Assembly: GCA_028382965.1 (NCBI GenBank)
Contig: JAOEUK010000001.1
Location: 345,001 to 409,000 of the forward strand
Source: Candidatus Puniceispirillum sp.
GTDB taxonomy: Bacteria; Pseudomonadota; Alphaproteobacteria; Puniceispirillales; Puniceispirillaceae
Direction: 5' to 3'
DNA length: 64,000 nucleotides
The position numbers were made by a program, and so were the translations under genes. Positions 17,801 through 26,677 of the stretch are shown one piece after another. Under the pieces are notes generated by a model. It saw only the letters and a program-made list of their open reading frames with translations, was not told where the DNA came from and ran no database searches. How positions within the stretch are numbered: the stretch's first letter is position 1; each line of letters begins with the position of its first letter.

Positions 17801-18655
17801 ATGAGTTTACAAACAATTCCGAGACCGTCGTCTGGTGATTTTGCGACAAGGCCAGAAAATGAAGAAAGAAGAGTGCAGGCTGTTGTTAAAACGGGATTGA
17901 TTGATGCTCCGAATTCTGACCTTTTTCAAATATATTGTGATTTAGCAAAAGACCTTACGGGGTATGAGCAGGCAAAATTTAGCCTTTTTGATGGTGAGGC
18001 GCAGTGTTCGATGGGCGCTGCAGGCGTGGATGAGAGTTATGAAGTTGGTGCACGAACAGAGCGCTCCAAGTGGAATGTTTGCTCCTATGTTTTGCTAGAT
18101 ACAGAGCCAATGATTGTTGAAGATTTTTATCTGGATCCTGATTGGATAAAACATCCGTTTATTGAGTCAGGTGACGCGCCCCATTCATACGCCGGTTTTC
18201 CGGTGGTTAACCGTGATAACTATGCTCTTGGAACGCTGTGCTTATTCAATACGGACGTTAAAAAATTGTCTGTAGAACAAGTGGAGCTTATCAAACGTAT
18301 CACCAAAAACATTGCTCACTTATTAGACCTCCAAGTAGAACAACGTAGTTTAACAGCAGAAAAAATTGTGCGCGCTTCAGATGCGCTTTCAAAAGAAGTC
18401 GATGCAGCAACTCTAACGGATTTTAAGGCTTTGTTATTGCTAGAGTCAGACATGAGTGTTGATCAGCCAGATGCAACAAACCTGTTGAAAAATAAATTTT
18501 GTGAGATAGACCTTAAATCAAACGTGGTGTTAACAGCGGACGGCCGTAGGTTGATTGAAAAAATGGGTCTTACGCCAAAGCCAATGAAGCGAGTTAAAAT
18601 TACTGGCAACGATGCTTCTGAGTTGGTTGATAAAATGTTTAGTGAATTGGAATAG
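17801..18655 (+). CDS. GAF-domain protein
   Basis: The 284-residue protein has an N-terminal GAF domain: EERRVQAVVKTGLIDAPNSDLFQIYCDLAKDL (about 20-55) and then SYAGFPVVNRDNYALGTLCLF (about 127-148), the common signal-transduction GAF pattern. After residue 170 there is a helical linker and a C-terminal region with no output domain I recognise. There is no histidine kinase, GGDEF or DNA-binding motif. It probably senses a small ligand or redox state in the cytoplasm. The next reading frame starts 3 nt after its stop. Confidence 0.7.
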   Translation: MSLQTIPRPSSGDFATRPENEERRVQAVVKTGLIDAPNSDLFQIYCDLAKDLTGYEQAKFSLFDGEAQCSMGAAGVDESYEVGARTERSKWNVCSYVLLDTEPMIVEDFYLDPDWIKHPFIESGDAPHSYAGFPVVNRDNYALGTLCLFNTDVKKLSVEQVELIKRITKNIAHLLDLQVEQRSLTAEKIVRASDALSKEVDAATLTDFKALLLLESDMSVDQPDATNLLKNKFCEIDLKSNVVLTADGRRLIEKMGLTPKPMKRVKITGNDASELVDKMFSELE

Positions 18656-18657
18656 AA

Positions 18658-18978
18658 ATGTACGCCAAAGTTTATAATCTAAAGTTTGTTAATCCTACTG
18701 ATGCGAAAATTGCTTCTTCTTTTTTTGCAGAAAATCTTGCGAAATTTATTCGGTCTTGCAACATGCAATCTATAAATGTTTCGTTGGGCCCATGTGGAAG
18801 CCTTGCCATTTCAACAAAATTTGACAGCAGTATGTAATTGAAAAATTTTGAGGCAAAGTCAAAGACGGTTTTTGAGGATATAAAAAAATCTTTCAATTAC
18901 ATACAAACAAATTTCTCTGGCGTATACATTTATACGTATGAGGCTGAAAGTGCTTCTACTGAAATTACTCTGAACTAA
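18658..18978 (+). pseudogene. Small gene interrupted by an in-frame TAA
   Basis: A 107-codon frame starts at ATG 18658 (MYAKVYNLKFVNPTDAKIAS) and runs to TAA 18976-18978, broken by one in-frame TAA at 18835-18837. Both halves look coding: the second reads LKNFEAKSKTVFEDIKKSFN then YIYTYEAESASTEITLN. The simplest reading is a recent nonsense change (one base from GAA or CAA) in a small alpha/beta protein coupled to the GAF gene. Two separate tiny genes (second from TTG 18838) are possible. The family is not recognised. Confidence 0.4.
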
Positions 18979-19300
18979 TAAGCTAGGGAAGAGGTTTTAA
19001 TTGCTTGCAGTAGTATGAAAAATAACGAAGGGTGTTTTTTTGATATTATAAAAACTGGAGGGGATGCGGTTTTATAAACCAGCATTCGGCAACACTTTTC
19101 ACGAACACTGCCCAATAGCACGAGCCCCACCGTGCTGACCTGTTGGCATTCTAATGGCGGATCACATATCTGAGCACGTAGCGTGCCGGTACAAGCACCT
19201 GTATCCAAAGAAGCATCTCTGTAACGATGGAACCATGCATTAGTGAAAGTGGATTTTATCTTAACTTTTGATAATTTGCTTTTGACATTGAGAATTTAAG
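18979..19300. other. Intergenic region without recognisable gene
   Basis: The part at about 19080-19220 is less AT-rich than its surroundings, and the minus strand has a 78-codon frame there with no recognisable family. It could be a remnant. No T-run hairpin is evident. Confidence 0.35.
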
Positions 19301-21883
19301 TTAGCCTTCAATTCTACGAAAATGCCGTACAAACAGAAAAGCAAAGAGCGTAAAAATTGGGCCGGACAAAAAATTAACTAAAGTAATGGTTTTAAATCGA
19401 TCGTTAATTCCTTCGCGCATCGCTAAACGAATCTCACGTAATTCACGCTTTATTGGATAAGCCGCCAACCGTAAATTTTTGATTTTTTGTTTTAATGATG
19501 ATGGTAAATCTTCAATGCCTTTTGCCCCGGTCATCTCAAGTACTTTGGCTATACTTTTGTCCGTATTATTAATACGCGCTGCGTACTCGGTCTCCCGGTT
19601 ATGGTATTGCTTTCTGCTTTCAAAAAGCATTCTCTCAATAGAGCTAAATGTTCTAATTGGACTTTTTCTAGATCTGATTTTTGTGAGGCGAGGATCCCCA
19701 GAGATATATTCAACCATGTTTAGAAATAGTTTATGATTGTCGTTTATCGGTTGTGAAAACACTCGATCACCCATCCGAGCATCAGCTAAGCTAAACCCGT
19801 TATATATCCAGTCGGCGTCAGCAATAGCAAACACTGAAGCTGATGATTGAATCTCAAGATCATTAAGATCCTCAAAAGGAGAGTTCAAATTTCCAGATAA
19901 GTGAGCGGCAATTATGCGTCGTTTTTTTTCTGTAACTTTAAAACTAGTGGCTAATTCTTCTGTTGAGTTCTCATGCACTTCATTTTTGCTGATCAAATTT
20001 GTTTCATCACTTGTTGTAACTAAGGGCTCAATTTTAATGTTATTTTTATTGGCTTTAAAGTAACCGGACTCAACAAATAAAAGTTCATTTAGGGTTTCTG
20101 AGACTAAATGCGCCTGAGAAATATTGGTTTTTTGTATTTGAAGCCAGTAAGGATAGGCAAAATTTTGGCCAGTAGTAGATTCCACTGTTGCGGCATTTTT
20201 AAAGTCGCCAACAACTTTATTGCTAGAGAACTGTAAACCATAGTTTTGTAATAAATCTGTGATTGAATTAATTTGTCCTTCTTTTGATGACTTGATAGTT
20301 AAGTTAGCATTAGCACTATTCATTCGTTGGAAGGGGTCAAGCATTATAATTGTCCCTTTCCCAGCTTGAATGTGGCGATCAATATCCTTTAACGTGGTTT
20401 TTCTTATCACTGGTGCATCCATTACTATCAAGACGTCATACTGATCAGTGAGGCCATCAGAAAAGTAGGGTATAATTGAGACGTCATACTGGCTTTTTAA
20501 TTCGTCTAATATTGATAAACCTGGGTGAGGTATGGTGATGTTGTTTGGCTTTAGCACAGACGAAAGAATGCCTACTTGTGGTGTCTTCTCTCTTGCAAGA
20601 TTACTTAGTTGAAGCGCGAGATCATATTCAAGAGATGAAGCGCGGTTATAATCAAAATAGCTTGTGACTAAACTTTTAGTATTTGTGGTAAAAATGGCCC
20701 CAAAATATAAAGAATCCCCTGAACTCATTGGTATTTTTCTAATGCCTGCGACCTCCGCTATTTCGGCAACCTCAGTATCTGGTTCTAGGGCAATGACTGT
20801 GAAGTCTATTTTGTCGCGACTTTGCTTTGATATGTTGATTATGGCCCTTTCAACACGATTAATATGCTGAACAATTTTTGGCGGTATCGCATTTTTGTCC
20901 TTATTCAAGTAGAGCGTAATTTTGGTTTCCGCCGGACTGGTGGTTGCAATTGACACTGTTTCTGGTCGCAGTGTGTATTCTCTATGTTCGCTTAGATCAA
21001 AATTAATATTTAAATTCTCAATAGTATTAGCAATTATACCGGCTATACAGCTTGCAAAGAATAGTCCAAAGACCCCTGCTACAAACAAAACATATGGCCG
21101 CCTCTTAGTTGAGTAGTAGCCACCCAATTGATAGCAAGATAGCGCTAAACATAGAATGGTGAATGAAATAAAATAAGCGATTGCGGATAAGCCAATGTGG
21201 CCTGTGGCCATTTCGTCCATCCAATGTTTAGGACTAAATGTGTATAGATAATGACTAAAATGCTGAAATGAATTAGGGACTAAAGATGTTTGTAGGGCAT
21301 TCGTATCGACGAATAGAAGGAAGGTAATAAAGGCTGCCCCGAGAAGAAATGAACTAATTTCTTCTTTGCATATTGCTGCTGCTAAAATTGCTATTGCATA
21401 TAACAGTGACATTGCCAGTAAAGCAGCTGCGTATCCTGCAAGGGCAATGCCCCAGTCGGGCTCACCAAGCAGTGCAGCCGTGATTGCAAATGGGAAAGTT
21501 AGGACGAGAAAACAGGCTAATATAATCACACCAGCAAGCCATTTTCCAACAATTGTTGAATGCGTAGGGATAGGATAGGATAGAATTAATCCAACATCCC
21601 CTAAACCCCTTCCTTGAAATGCTCGCATAGCTAAGGCGGGCACAAAAATTATAGATATCCAAGGCAAAAACTGCCATTGCAATGTGAGGGTGGCTAAATT
21701 AGTGTCTAAGAAATCGCCAACAAGAAAGATGCATGCAGTGAGAAAAAGCAACATCCCTGATAAAAAAATTGCGGTGGATACGTTATACACTCGCTGACGT
21801 AATTCATGCTTAAAGATAGTTTTTGTGCAAGCCCAAGGTGACAAAGTTGTTGTCAAAGGGTGTGTTGCTGAACTGTTGCTCAT
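19301..21883 (-). CDS. GldF-GldG-like fused ABC-2 permease and auxiliary protein
   Basis: The protein has about 860 residues from ATG 21883 (a TTG at 21916 overlapping the ATPase gene is the alternative start). The N-terminal ~290 residues hold six or more membrane segments of an ABC-2 permease (CTKTIFKHELRQRVYNVSTAIFLSGMLLFLT, GLGDVGLILSYPIPTHSTIVGKWL). The central and C-terminal part is the GldG-type ABC auxiliary domain (ISKQSRDKIDFTVIALEP, YDVLIVMDAPVI, IMLDPFQ) with a final membrane anchor (VNFLSGPIFTLFAFLFVRHFRRIEG). It would pair with the ATPase immediately upstream. In Bacteroidetes such a complex serves gliding; in Proteobacteria the cargo is unknown. Confidence 0.8.
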   Translation of the reverse strand: MSNSSATHPLTTTLSPWACTKTIFKHELRQRVYNVSTAIFLSGMLLFLTACIFLVGDFLDTNLATLTLQWQFLPWISIIFVPALAMRAFQGRGLGDVGLILSYPIPTHSTIVGKWLAGVIILACFLVLTFPFAITAALLGEPDWGIALAGYAAALLAMSLLYAIAILAAAICKEEISSFLLGAAFITFLLFVDTNALQTSLVPNSFQHFSHYLYTFSPKHWMDEMATGHIGLSAIAYFISFTILCLALSCYQLGGYYSTKRRPYVLFVAGVFGLFFASCIAGIIANTIENLNINFDLSEHREYTLRPETVSIATTSPAETKITLYLNKDKNAIPPKIVQHINRVERAIINISKQSRDKIDFTVIALEPDTEVAEIAEVAGIRKIPMSSGDSLYFGAIFTTNTKSLVTSYFDYNRASSLEYDLALQLSNLAREKTPQVGILSSVLKPNNITIPHPGLSILDELKSQYDVSIIPYFSDGLTDQYDVLIVMDAPVIRKTTLKDIDRHIQAGKGTIIMLDPFQRMNSANANLTIKSSKEGQINSITDLLQNYGLQFSSNKVVGDFKNAATVESTTGQNFAYPYWLQIQKTNISQAHLVSETLNELLFVESGYFKANKNNIKIEPLVTTSDETNLISKNEVHENSTEELATSFKVTEKKRRIIAAHLSGNLNSPFEDLNDLEIQSSASVFAIADADWIYNGFSLADARMGDRVFSQPINDNHKLFLNMVEYISGDPRLTKIRSRKSPIRTFSSIERMLFESRKQYHNRETEYAARINNTDKSIAKVLEMTGAKGIEDLPSSLKQKIKNLRLAAYPIKRELREIRLAMREGINDRFKTITLVNFLSGPIFTLFAFLFVRHFRRIEG

Positions 21884-21905
21884 GATAATTTTTATGGCCG
21901 TCCTT

Positions 21906-22616
21906 TTAGGTTGCAAAAGCTATCATTGATTGTTCGAGACGACCGTGTTTATCCAAAAATGAAGAAGTATCTCCATATTCAACTAGCCTACCACTCTTCA
22001 TGATCATTATTTGGTCGCATATCGCTTCAGCTTCTTCAAGTATATGGGTGGACATCAAGATTGTTCGGCCTTTTGCTATAAATTTAATGTGTTGCCGAAT
22101 TGCAATTTTCTGAATTGGGTCGAAGCCATCAGTGGGTTCATCGAGAAATAGTAAGCTAGGGTTATGAACTAGAGCTTGACCAAGCCAAGCACGTTGACGC
22201 CACCCTTTTGAGAGATTGGATAGCTTCATGTATTTCACGTCATCTAAATCCAGTTCCTCGCAAATTTTGGAAATAGCGGGGATTATCTCTCTCCCATAAA
22301 TTCCGTGTGCGTTAGCTGAAAAAGATAGAAATTCATATACTGTTATATCATCGAATCCACTGGGTGATTCAGGTAAATAGCCTATCTGAGCTTGCGCGGT
22401 GCGTCTGTCTTGCCTAATCGAATGTCCATTGAGAATAGCATTACCGCTATCAGGCTCAATTACACCTGCAAGCAACTTTATTAAGGTGGATTTACCAGCC
22501 CCATTAGCGCCTAAGATGCCAATCAACTCACTATCACCAGCCTCAAACGAAAAATCTGCCAATGCACTTTTTCCAGAATAGGATTTCGACAGAGAAATTG
22601 CTTGTATATGGGGCAT
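21906..22616 (-). CDS. ABC transporter ATPase (GldA/CcmA-like)
   Basis: The 236-residue ATPase has Walker A GANGAGKST, the signature LSKGWRQRAWLGQALVHNP (LSKGWRQR form), Walker B LLFLDEPTDGFDP and the H-loop STHILEEAE. The DGFDP variant and the short length match exporter ATPases of the GldA/YhbG type. It pairs with the fused permease just downstream on the same strand. It follows the msm-type transporter genes on the same strand but is likely a separate function. Confidence 0.88.
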   Translation of the reverse strand: MPHIQAISLSKSYSGKSALADFSFEAGDSELIGILGANGAGKSTLIKLLAGVIEPDSGNAILNGHSIRQDRRTAQAQIGYLPESPSGFDDITVYEFLSFSANAHGIYGREIIPAISKICEELDLDDVKYMKLSNLSKGWRQRAWLGQALVHNPSLLFLDEPTDGFDPIQKIAIRQHIKFIAKGRTILMSTHILEEAEAICDQIMIMKSGRLVEYGDTSSFLDKHGRLEQSMIAFAT

Positions 22617-22638
22617 GTGTGCGCCTTCAATGATTATA

Positions 22639-22890
22639 TTATCTTAAGTCAACGATAAAACCTGCAACTATGAATAGTAGAACGCTCAGCCCAACGAAGC
22701 TGTAACCAATCATAACTAAAATTTTTTCAGTCCCGGAATTTTTTTTTACTTTGGCTCCGGTGTTGTTCTCACGCGCAACAGGCCAAAAGCTAAAACCTAA
22801 CTTAGGTGCCAGCATTACCAACAAAGCGCCAATAATAGCGCAAGTAACAACCACGCTTTTTGCTGATACCCAGAACAAAAAATCTAACAT
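22639..22890 (-). CDS. Small membrane protein with two TM segments
   Basis: An 83-residue protein with two hydrophobic stretches (SAKSVVVTCAIIGALLVMLAP and ILVMIGYSFVGLSVLLFIVAGFIV) joined by a polar Asn/Lys-rich loop. It is not a family I recognise. It lies between the last sulfonate-type ATPase and the GldA-like ATPase on the same strand with short gaps, so it could belong to either complex. Confidence 0.5.
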   Translation of the reverse strand: MLDFLFWVSAKSVVVTCAIIGALLVMLAPKLGFSFWPVARENNTGAKVKKNSGTEKILVMIGYSFVGLSVLLFIVAGFIVDLR

Positions 22891-22957
22891 TCAGAACCGC
22901 CCTGCATGAACAGTTGTAAACTGAGAGTGGCCAATCAATTTTCTTGATTGGGCTAGT

Positions 22958-23803
22958 TTACTTAAGAACCGCAAAACTCTTAAGCGCTTCACCGTGAAGC
23001 AACTCCATCGCTTGACGTCTATATTTAAAAGCTTTAGCTGTCGTCAGCATTTTGTAATTCCGAGGTCTAGGTAGATCTATTTTAATAACAGTTTGAACTG
23101 TCGTGGGCTTATTTGAGAGAATAACCAAGTTGTCGGCCAAGAAAATTGCTTCATCAATTTCTGAAGTCACAAATATATTTGTTTTTTGGTTTTCATCAAA
23201 AAGCTCGAGGAAGAACTCCTGCATCAAGCTACGCGACATTGCATCAAGTCCACGAAAAGGCTCATCCATGATCATCACAGTTGGTTCATTTATGAGAGCA
23301 CGGGCTAGTTCAGCTCGGCGTTGCATGCCACCAGATAGCTGAATGGGATACTTGTTCATAAATTCGCCAAGTCCAACTTTAATTAGTAAGTCTTCCGCTT
23401 CTCTTACAAGGCTAGGACCTTTTTTATCACCCCTCATCTTGGGACCAAAAGTGACGTTTTGGAGTGTCGTCTGCCACGGAATCAACGCTGTTTCCTGGAA
23501 AACCACCATCCTATCTTTCGCCGGCCCAGTAATCTCTTTACCATCAATTAAAGCTCTGCCCTCATCAGGTTTTTCAAAACCTGCCAGTAAGTTAACTAAA
23601 GTTGACTTACCACACCCTGATGGGCCAACGATAACAGTCAACTCGCCGGCTGGAAACTCAACAGATATGTTTTTTAAAACATTATCAGAAGCCCATTCTT
23701 CACCATAAGATTTAGAGACATTTTTTAGTTCTACCAATGAGCTGGTTAACTTCTTAGCTTTGGCAGAACTAGATGCCTTAGTTATTGTTTTTGGCGTACT
23801 CAT
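22958..23803 (-). CDS. Sulfonate/nitrate-type ABC transporter ATPase, second copy
   Basis: The 281-residue NitT/TauT-family ATPase has Walker A GPSGCGKST, Q-loop FQETALIPWQT, signature LSGGMQRRAELARAL, Walker B VMIMDEPFRGLD and a late S-E-I-D-E-A where most relatives have T-H-D-x-x-E-A (the switch His is replaced by Glu: FVTSEIDEAIFL). Loss of the switch His suggests a degenerate nucleotide site, so this protein may form an asymmetric pair with the other ATPase. It follows the second permease in the operon. Confidence 0.88.
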   Translation of the reverse strand: MSTPKTITKASSSAKAKKLTSSLVELKNVSKSYGEEWASDNVLKNISVEFPAGELTVIVGPSGCGKSTLVNLLAGFEKPDEGRALIDGKEITGPAKDRMVVFQETALIPWQTTLQNVTFGPKMRGDKKGPSLVREAEDLLIKVGLGEFMNKYPIQLSGGMQRRAELARALINEPTVMIMDEPFRGLDAMSRSLMQEFFLELFDENQKTNIFVTSEIDEAIFLADNLVILSNKPTTVQTVIKIDLPRPRNYKMLTTAKAFKYRRQAMELLHGEALKSFAVLK

Positions 23804-23860
23804 AAAAATTCTCCGGTATCGCGAAATCGATATGTTTGGACCTACTACGGTGGCAAAGGG

Positions 23861-24673
23861 TTAGAACAGGCGCCGCCAGGGCATGAAATGGTAACCAATT
23901 TTCCTAATAGCGCTAGATGATAAATAGCCAGCAATACCAATTGAAATCATTCCAACTACAATTTGTTCAAGTGAACCACCCATGTAAGAGCTCCAGATAA
24001 AGAAGCCAAGACCGCCACCACCCTGGGTGCCACCGCCAGAAATCATCTCTGCAGCAAGAACAACTTCCCAAGTTATGCCCATGCCGACTGCCGCTCCAGT
24101 GAAGATAGAGGGCAATGTTCCAGGCAAAACAATTTTCCAGAATAAATCAAATTGACTGGCGCCCATTGACTGTGCAGCCCTTAAGTAGCTGATATCAATG
24201 TTTCTAGCCCCACCAAGTACGTTGATTACAATTGTAAAAAATGCGCCAAGAAAGGTAACGAATGCAATGGACATCTCGTTTGTTGGCCAAAAAATTAACG
24301 ATGCAGGAACCCAGGCTAAGGGAGGTATCGGCCGTAAAATTTCAAACGGAGGAAAAAACACACCACGGAAGTAACGGTTTACAGCAAGCAACAATCCAAA
24401 AGGTATGCCAATGATCATAGCAACTATGAAACCCGTTATTACCCGACTAAAGCTGGCAACCCAACTCATCCAGTAACCAACTTTGGGAACCACTCCGAGG
24501 AAAGCCACAAAAACATCTGCTGGTGGAGGAACCAAGCCTATTCCAAGCATGTCATAGCCGGTCCACTCATCGAGTTGCGACCCAACATGCCAAATGATTA
24601 CAAAAACAATAATCGCACTAACACCACGACGACCCGTTGTGTTTCCAAATAATTTCTGTAAAAAATTTGTCAT
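23861..24673 (-). CDS. Sulfonate/nitrate-type ABC permease, second copy
   Basis: The protein has about 270 residues from ATG 24673 (a TTG one codon earlier). It has the TauC/SsuC inner-membrane permease pattern: six hydrophobic segments and the EAA-like loop YLRAAQSMGASQFDLFWKIVLPGTLPSIFTG (about 160-190). It pairs with the ATPase genes on either side and with the second permease at 25637-26509. It would form part of the channel for a sulfonate, most likely methanesulfonate in this context. Confidence 0.88.
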   Translation of the reverse strand: MTNFLQKLFGNTTGRRGVSAIIVFVIIWHVGSQLDEWTGYDMLGIGLVPPPADVFVAFLGVVPKVGYWMSWVASFSRVITGFIVAMIIGIPFGLLLAVNRYFRGVFFPPFEILRPIPPLAWVPASLIFWPTNEMSIAFVTFLGAFFTIVINVLGGARNIDISYLRAAQSMGASQFDLFWKIVLPGTLPSIFTGAAVGMGITWEVVLAAEMISGGGTQGGGGLGFFIWSSYMGGSLEQIVVGMISIGIAGYLSSSAIRKIGYHFMPWRRLF

Positions 24674-24737
24674 CAATTTACCTATTTGTATTGTCAGTTA
24701 TTTGTTTATTAAAAATGTTTAAGCGCTTATCAATCTT

Positions 24738-25586
24738 TTAAGCCATCTCCCGTTCACCGGCTTTGAAAGCTTTTACAGCTTCTTCATGAACAGCATCATT
24801 AACTTCTACAAGAAGTTTTCTGAACTCTTCAGACGACTGCGTTTCAAATGAACGAGGGCGGGGAATCTTAACTTCAATTGTCTTTTTTAGCTGGCAAGGA
24901 CGTGTTGTGACAACATGAACTTTATCACCTAGGAAGATTGCTTCCTCGAGGTCATGAGTAATAAAAAATATGGTGACACCAGTGCGATCATATGTTTCGA
25001 GCAGCGATTCATGCATGATCTGCTTGGTTAAAGCATCCATTGCTCGATATGGCTCATCCAATAAAAGTACTTTTGGGTTATTGATTAATGCCCGAACAAT
25101 TTCTGCACGCCGTGCCATACCAGAAGACACCTCACCGGGAAACTTAGTGATAAAGCTGCCTAAGCCTGCGTCAGCAAGCATATGCCCTGCTTTATCCATG
25201 GCTTCTGAGGCTGACATAGCTTTCTGAACTGTTGGACCATAAGCTACGTTTTCTTGCAGGGTCTTCCATGGAAAGAGTGCGCCATGTTGAAAAACAACCA
25301 TACGCTCAGCACTCTGCTCAGCTTTTGGCTTTCCTGGTCCACACAATAATTCACCATCTAGGTGAATACTGCCTTCCGTTATGGAATGAAAACCAGCAAT
25401 GGAGTTTAAAAGAGTGGTTTTGCCGCAGCCAGATGGACCTACTATCATGCATACTTCACCACCAGCTATCTCCATGGAACAATTGTCAACAGCCATCACA
25501 TTCACCCCTGTAGGGTCATAGACCTTTGTGACATTTTTAATGCTTATTTCACCTTTTTTGGCAGTTTTAGAAGTTTTTTTAGCCAT
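24738..25586 (-). CDS. Sulfonate/nitrate-type ABC transporter ATPase, first copy
   Basis: The protein has about 282 residues, start chosen at ATG 25586 (MAKKTSK); an ATG five codons earlier is possible. Walker A GPSGCGKTT, FQHGALFPWKTL, signature VSSGMARRAEIVRAL, Walker B LLLDEPYRAMD and the switch FFITHDLEEAIFLGD are all intact. The signature reads S-S-G-M rather than L-S-G-G/M. Together with the partner ATPase (switch His lost) this suggests one competent and one altered ATP site if they form a heterodimer. Confidence 0.88.
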   Translation of the reverse strand: MAKKTSKTAKKGEISIKNVTKVYDPTGVNVMAVDNCSMEIAGGEVCMIVGPSGCGKTTLLNSIAGFHSITEGSIHLDGELLCGPGKPKAEQSAERMVVFQHGALFPWKTLQENVAYGPTVQKAMSASEAMDKAGHMLADAGLGSFITKFPGEVSSGMARRAEIVRALINNPKVLLLDEPYRAMDALTKQIMHESLLETYDRTGVTIFFITHDLEEAIFLGDKVHVVTTRPCQLKKTIEVKIPRPRSFETQSSEEFRKLLVEVNDAVHEEAVKAFKAGEREMA

Positions 25587-25636
25587 GACTTTTACTTTCA
25601 AATCCGTGATTAATATCTATGTTTAAGTGCGCGTTC

Positions 25637-26509
25637 TTACCGCCCTTGTTGGGCAAGCTCCTTAACATGCCACGCCATAAGCTTATTGCCGAGGGCTCTC
25701 ACGCAACCAGAGCTGAAATATCCAATGAAACCAAGGGTAATCATAGCAATCACCATTGGGACAGTGACATTATTCATATATGCATCAACAATGAGATAGC
25801 CCAAGCCTAAGTCACCAGACACCATCTCGGCTGCCACAAGTGAGAACCAAGCTACACCAATTGATATTTGAAGGCCGGTGAAAATAAATGGCAGGGCGCC
25901 AGGTACTACAACGTTTTTAAAAACGTCCCACTTTGAAGATCCAAGACATCCAGCAGCTCTAAAATACTCTTCATCAATCGAATCAACACCAAGCATAGCG
26001 TTCAGGGCTGTTACAAAAAAGGATGCTAAGGTAGCAAGAAAGATCACTGGACCTTCAAATCCTGGGAGTAATAAGATAGATAAAGGAACCCAAGCTAGAA
26101 TTGGAATTGGCCTTAGAGTTTCAATAATTGGGAACACGTAGTCTCGGACTTTTCTTGACCACCCCATAAAAAGACCAAGCGGAACGCCCAAACCAGTGGC
26201 GAGGCCAAAGGCAATTAAAATACGTTGGCAACTAACTCTTATATGCTCGTAATATTCTTGAGTAAAAATAGAGATTCCCTGAAACGGTTCGAAAGCAAAC
26301 CAGTCTTTTGAGATAGCAACAGGACCTGGTAATTTACTAAAACGCCAAATCTGCAATCCTTCACAAAGCACCCAATAAGCGAATAACCAAAGAAATATAC
26401 CAAAAACGGTCAAATATGGGTCAACACTCGTAAAATTCTTTTTGATACGATAAAAAACCATATCAATGCCTTGAGGTTCACTTATTCTTGTGTTTGCTGC
26501 ATTACTCAT
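25637..26509 (-). CDS. Sulfonate/nitrate-type ABC permease, first copy
   Basis: A 290-residue TauC/SsuC-family permease. It has six membrane segments and the loop YFRAAGCLGSSKWDVFKNVVVPGALPFIFTG. It lies downstream of the binding protein gene, separated by a strong hairpin. With the second permease it likely forms a heteromeric channel. In the known methanesulfonate import system (MsmEFGH) the layout is binding protein, ATPase and two permeases; here an extra ATPase is present. Confidence 0.88.
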   Translation of the reverse strand: MSNAANTRISEPQGIDMVFYRIKKNFTSVDPYLTVFGIFLWLFAYWVLCEGLQIWRFSKLPGPVAISKDWFAFEPFQGISIFTQEYYEHIRVSCQRILIAFGLATGLGVPLGLFMGWSRKVRDYVFPIIETLRPIPILAWVPLSILLLPGFEGPVIFLATLASFFVTALNAMLGVDSIDEEYFRAAGCLGSSKWDVFKNVVVPGALPFIFTGLQISIGVAWFSLVAAEMVSGDLGLGYLIVDAYMNNVTVPMVIAMITLGFIGYFSSGCVRALGNKLMAWHVKELAQQGR

Positions 26510-26633
26510 AGTTTGAACTCCGGTGCTTTGTTGGCCCCTCTGGTACAGTAAGTCTGACTCACGGCTTCGTAAAAATTATAGACAGTGTAATTACTGCGCT
26601 TAATTTATAATTAATAAATAAATGGAGGTAAAT

Positions 26634-26663
26634 AAGTAAGGGCTAATTTCTTAGCCCTTACTT
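26634..26663 (-). terminator. 13-bp stem with GAAA loop after binding protein gene
   Basis: AAGTAAGGGCTAA (26634-26646) and TTAGCCCTTACTT (26651-26663) are perfect inverted repeats. In the transcribed (minus) direction the loop is GAAA. There is no strong T-run after it, so it is more likely an mRNA-stabilising hairpin or a partial attenuator that gives more binding protein than permease. Confidence 0.7.
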
Positions 26664-26677
26664 TCTATAGGTTGTTT

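Noticed and set aside
18672-18896. 74-codon minus-strand frame
   Set aside because: It is the shadow of the interrupted plus-strand gene at 18658-18978, which reads better.
18975-19208. 78-codon minus-strand frame
   Set aside because: No family, no RBS and Cys-rich nonsense-like sequence; left as non-coding.
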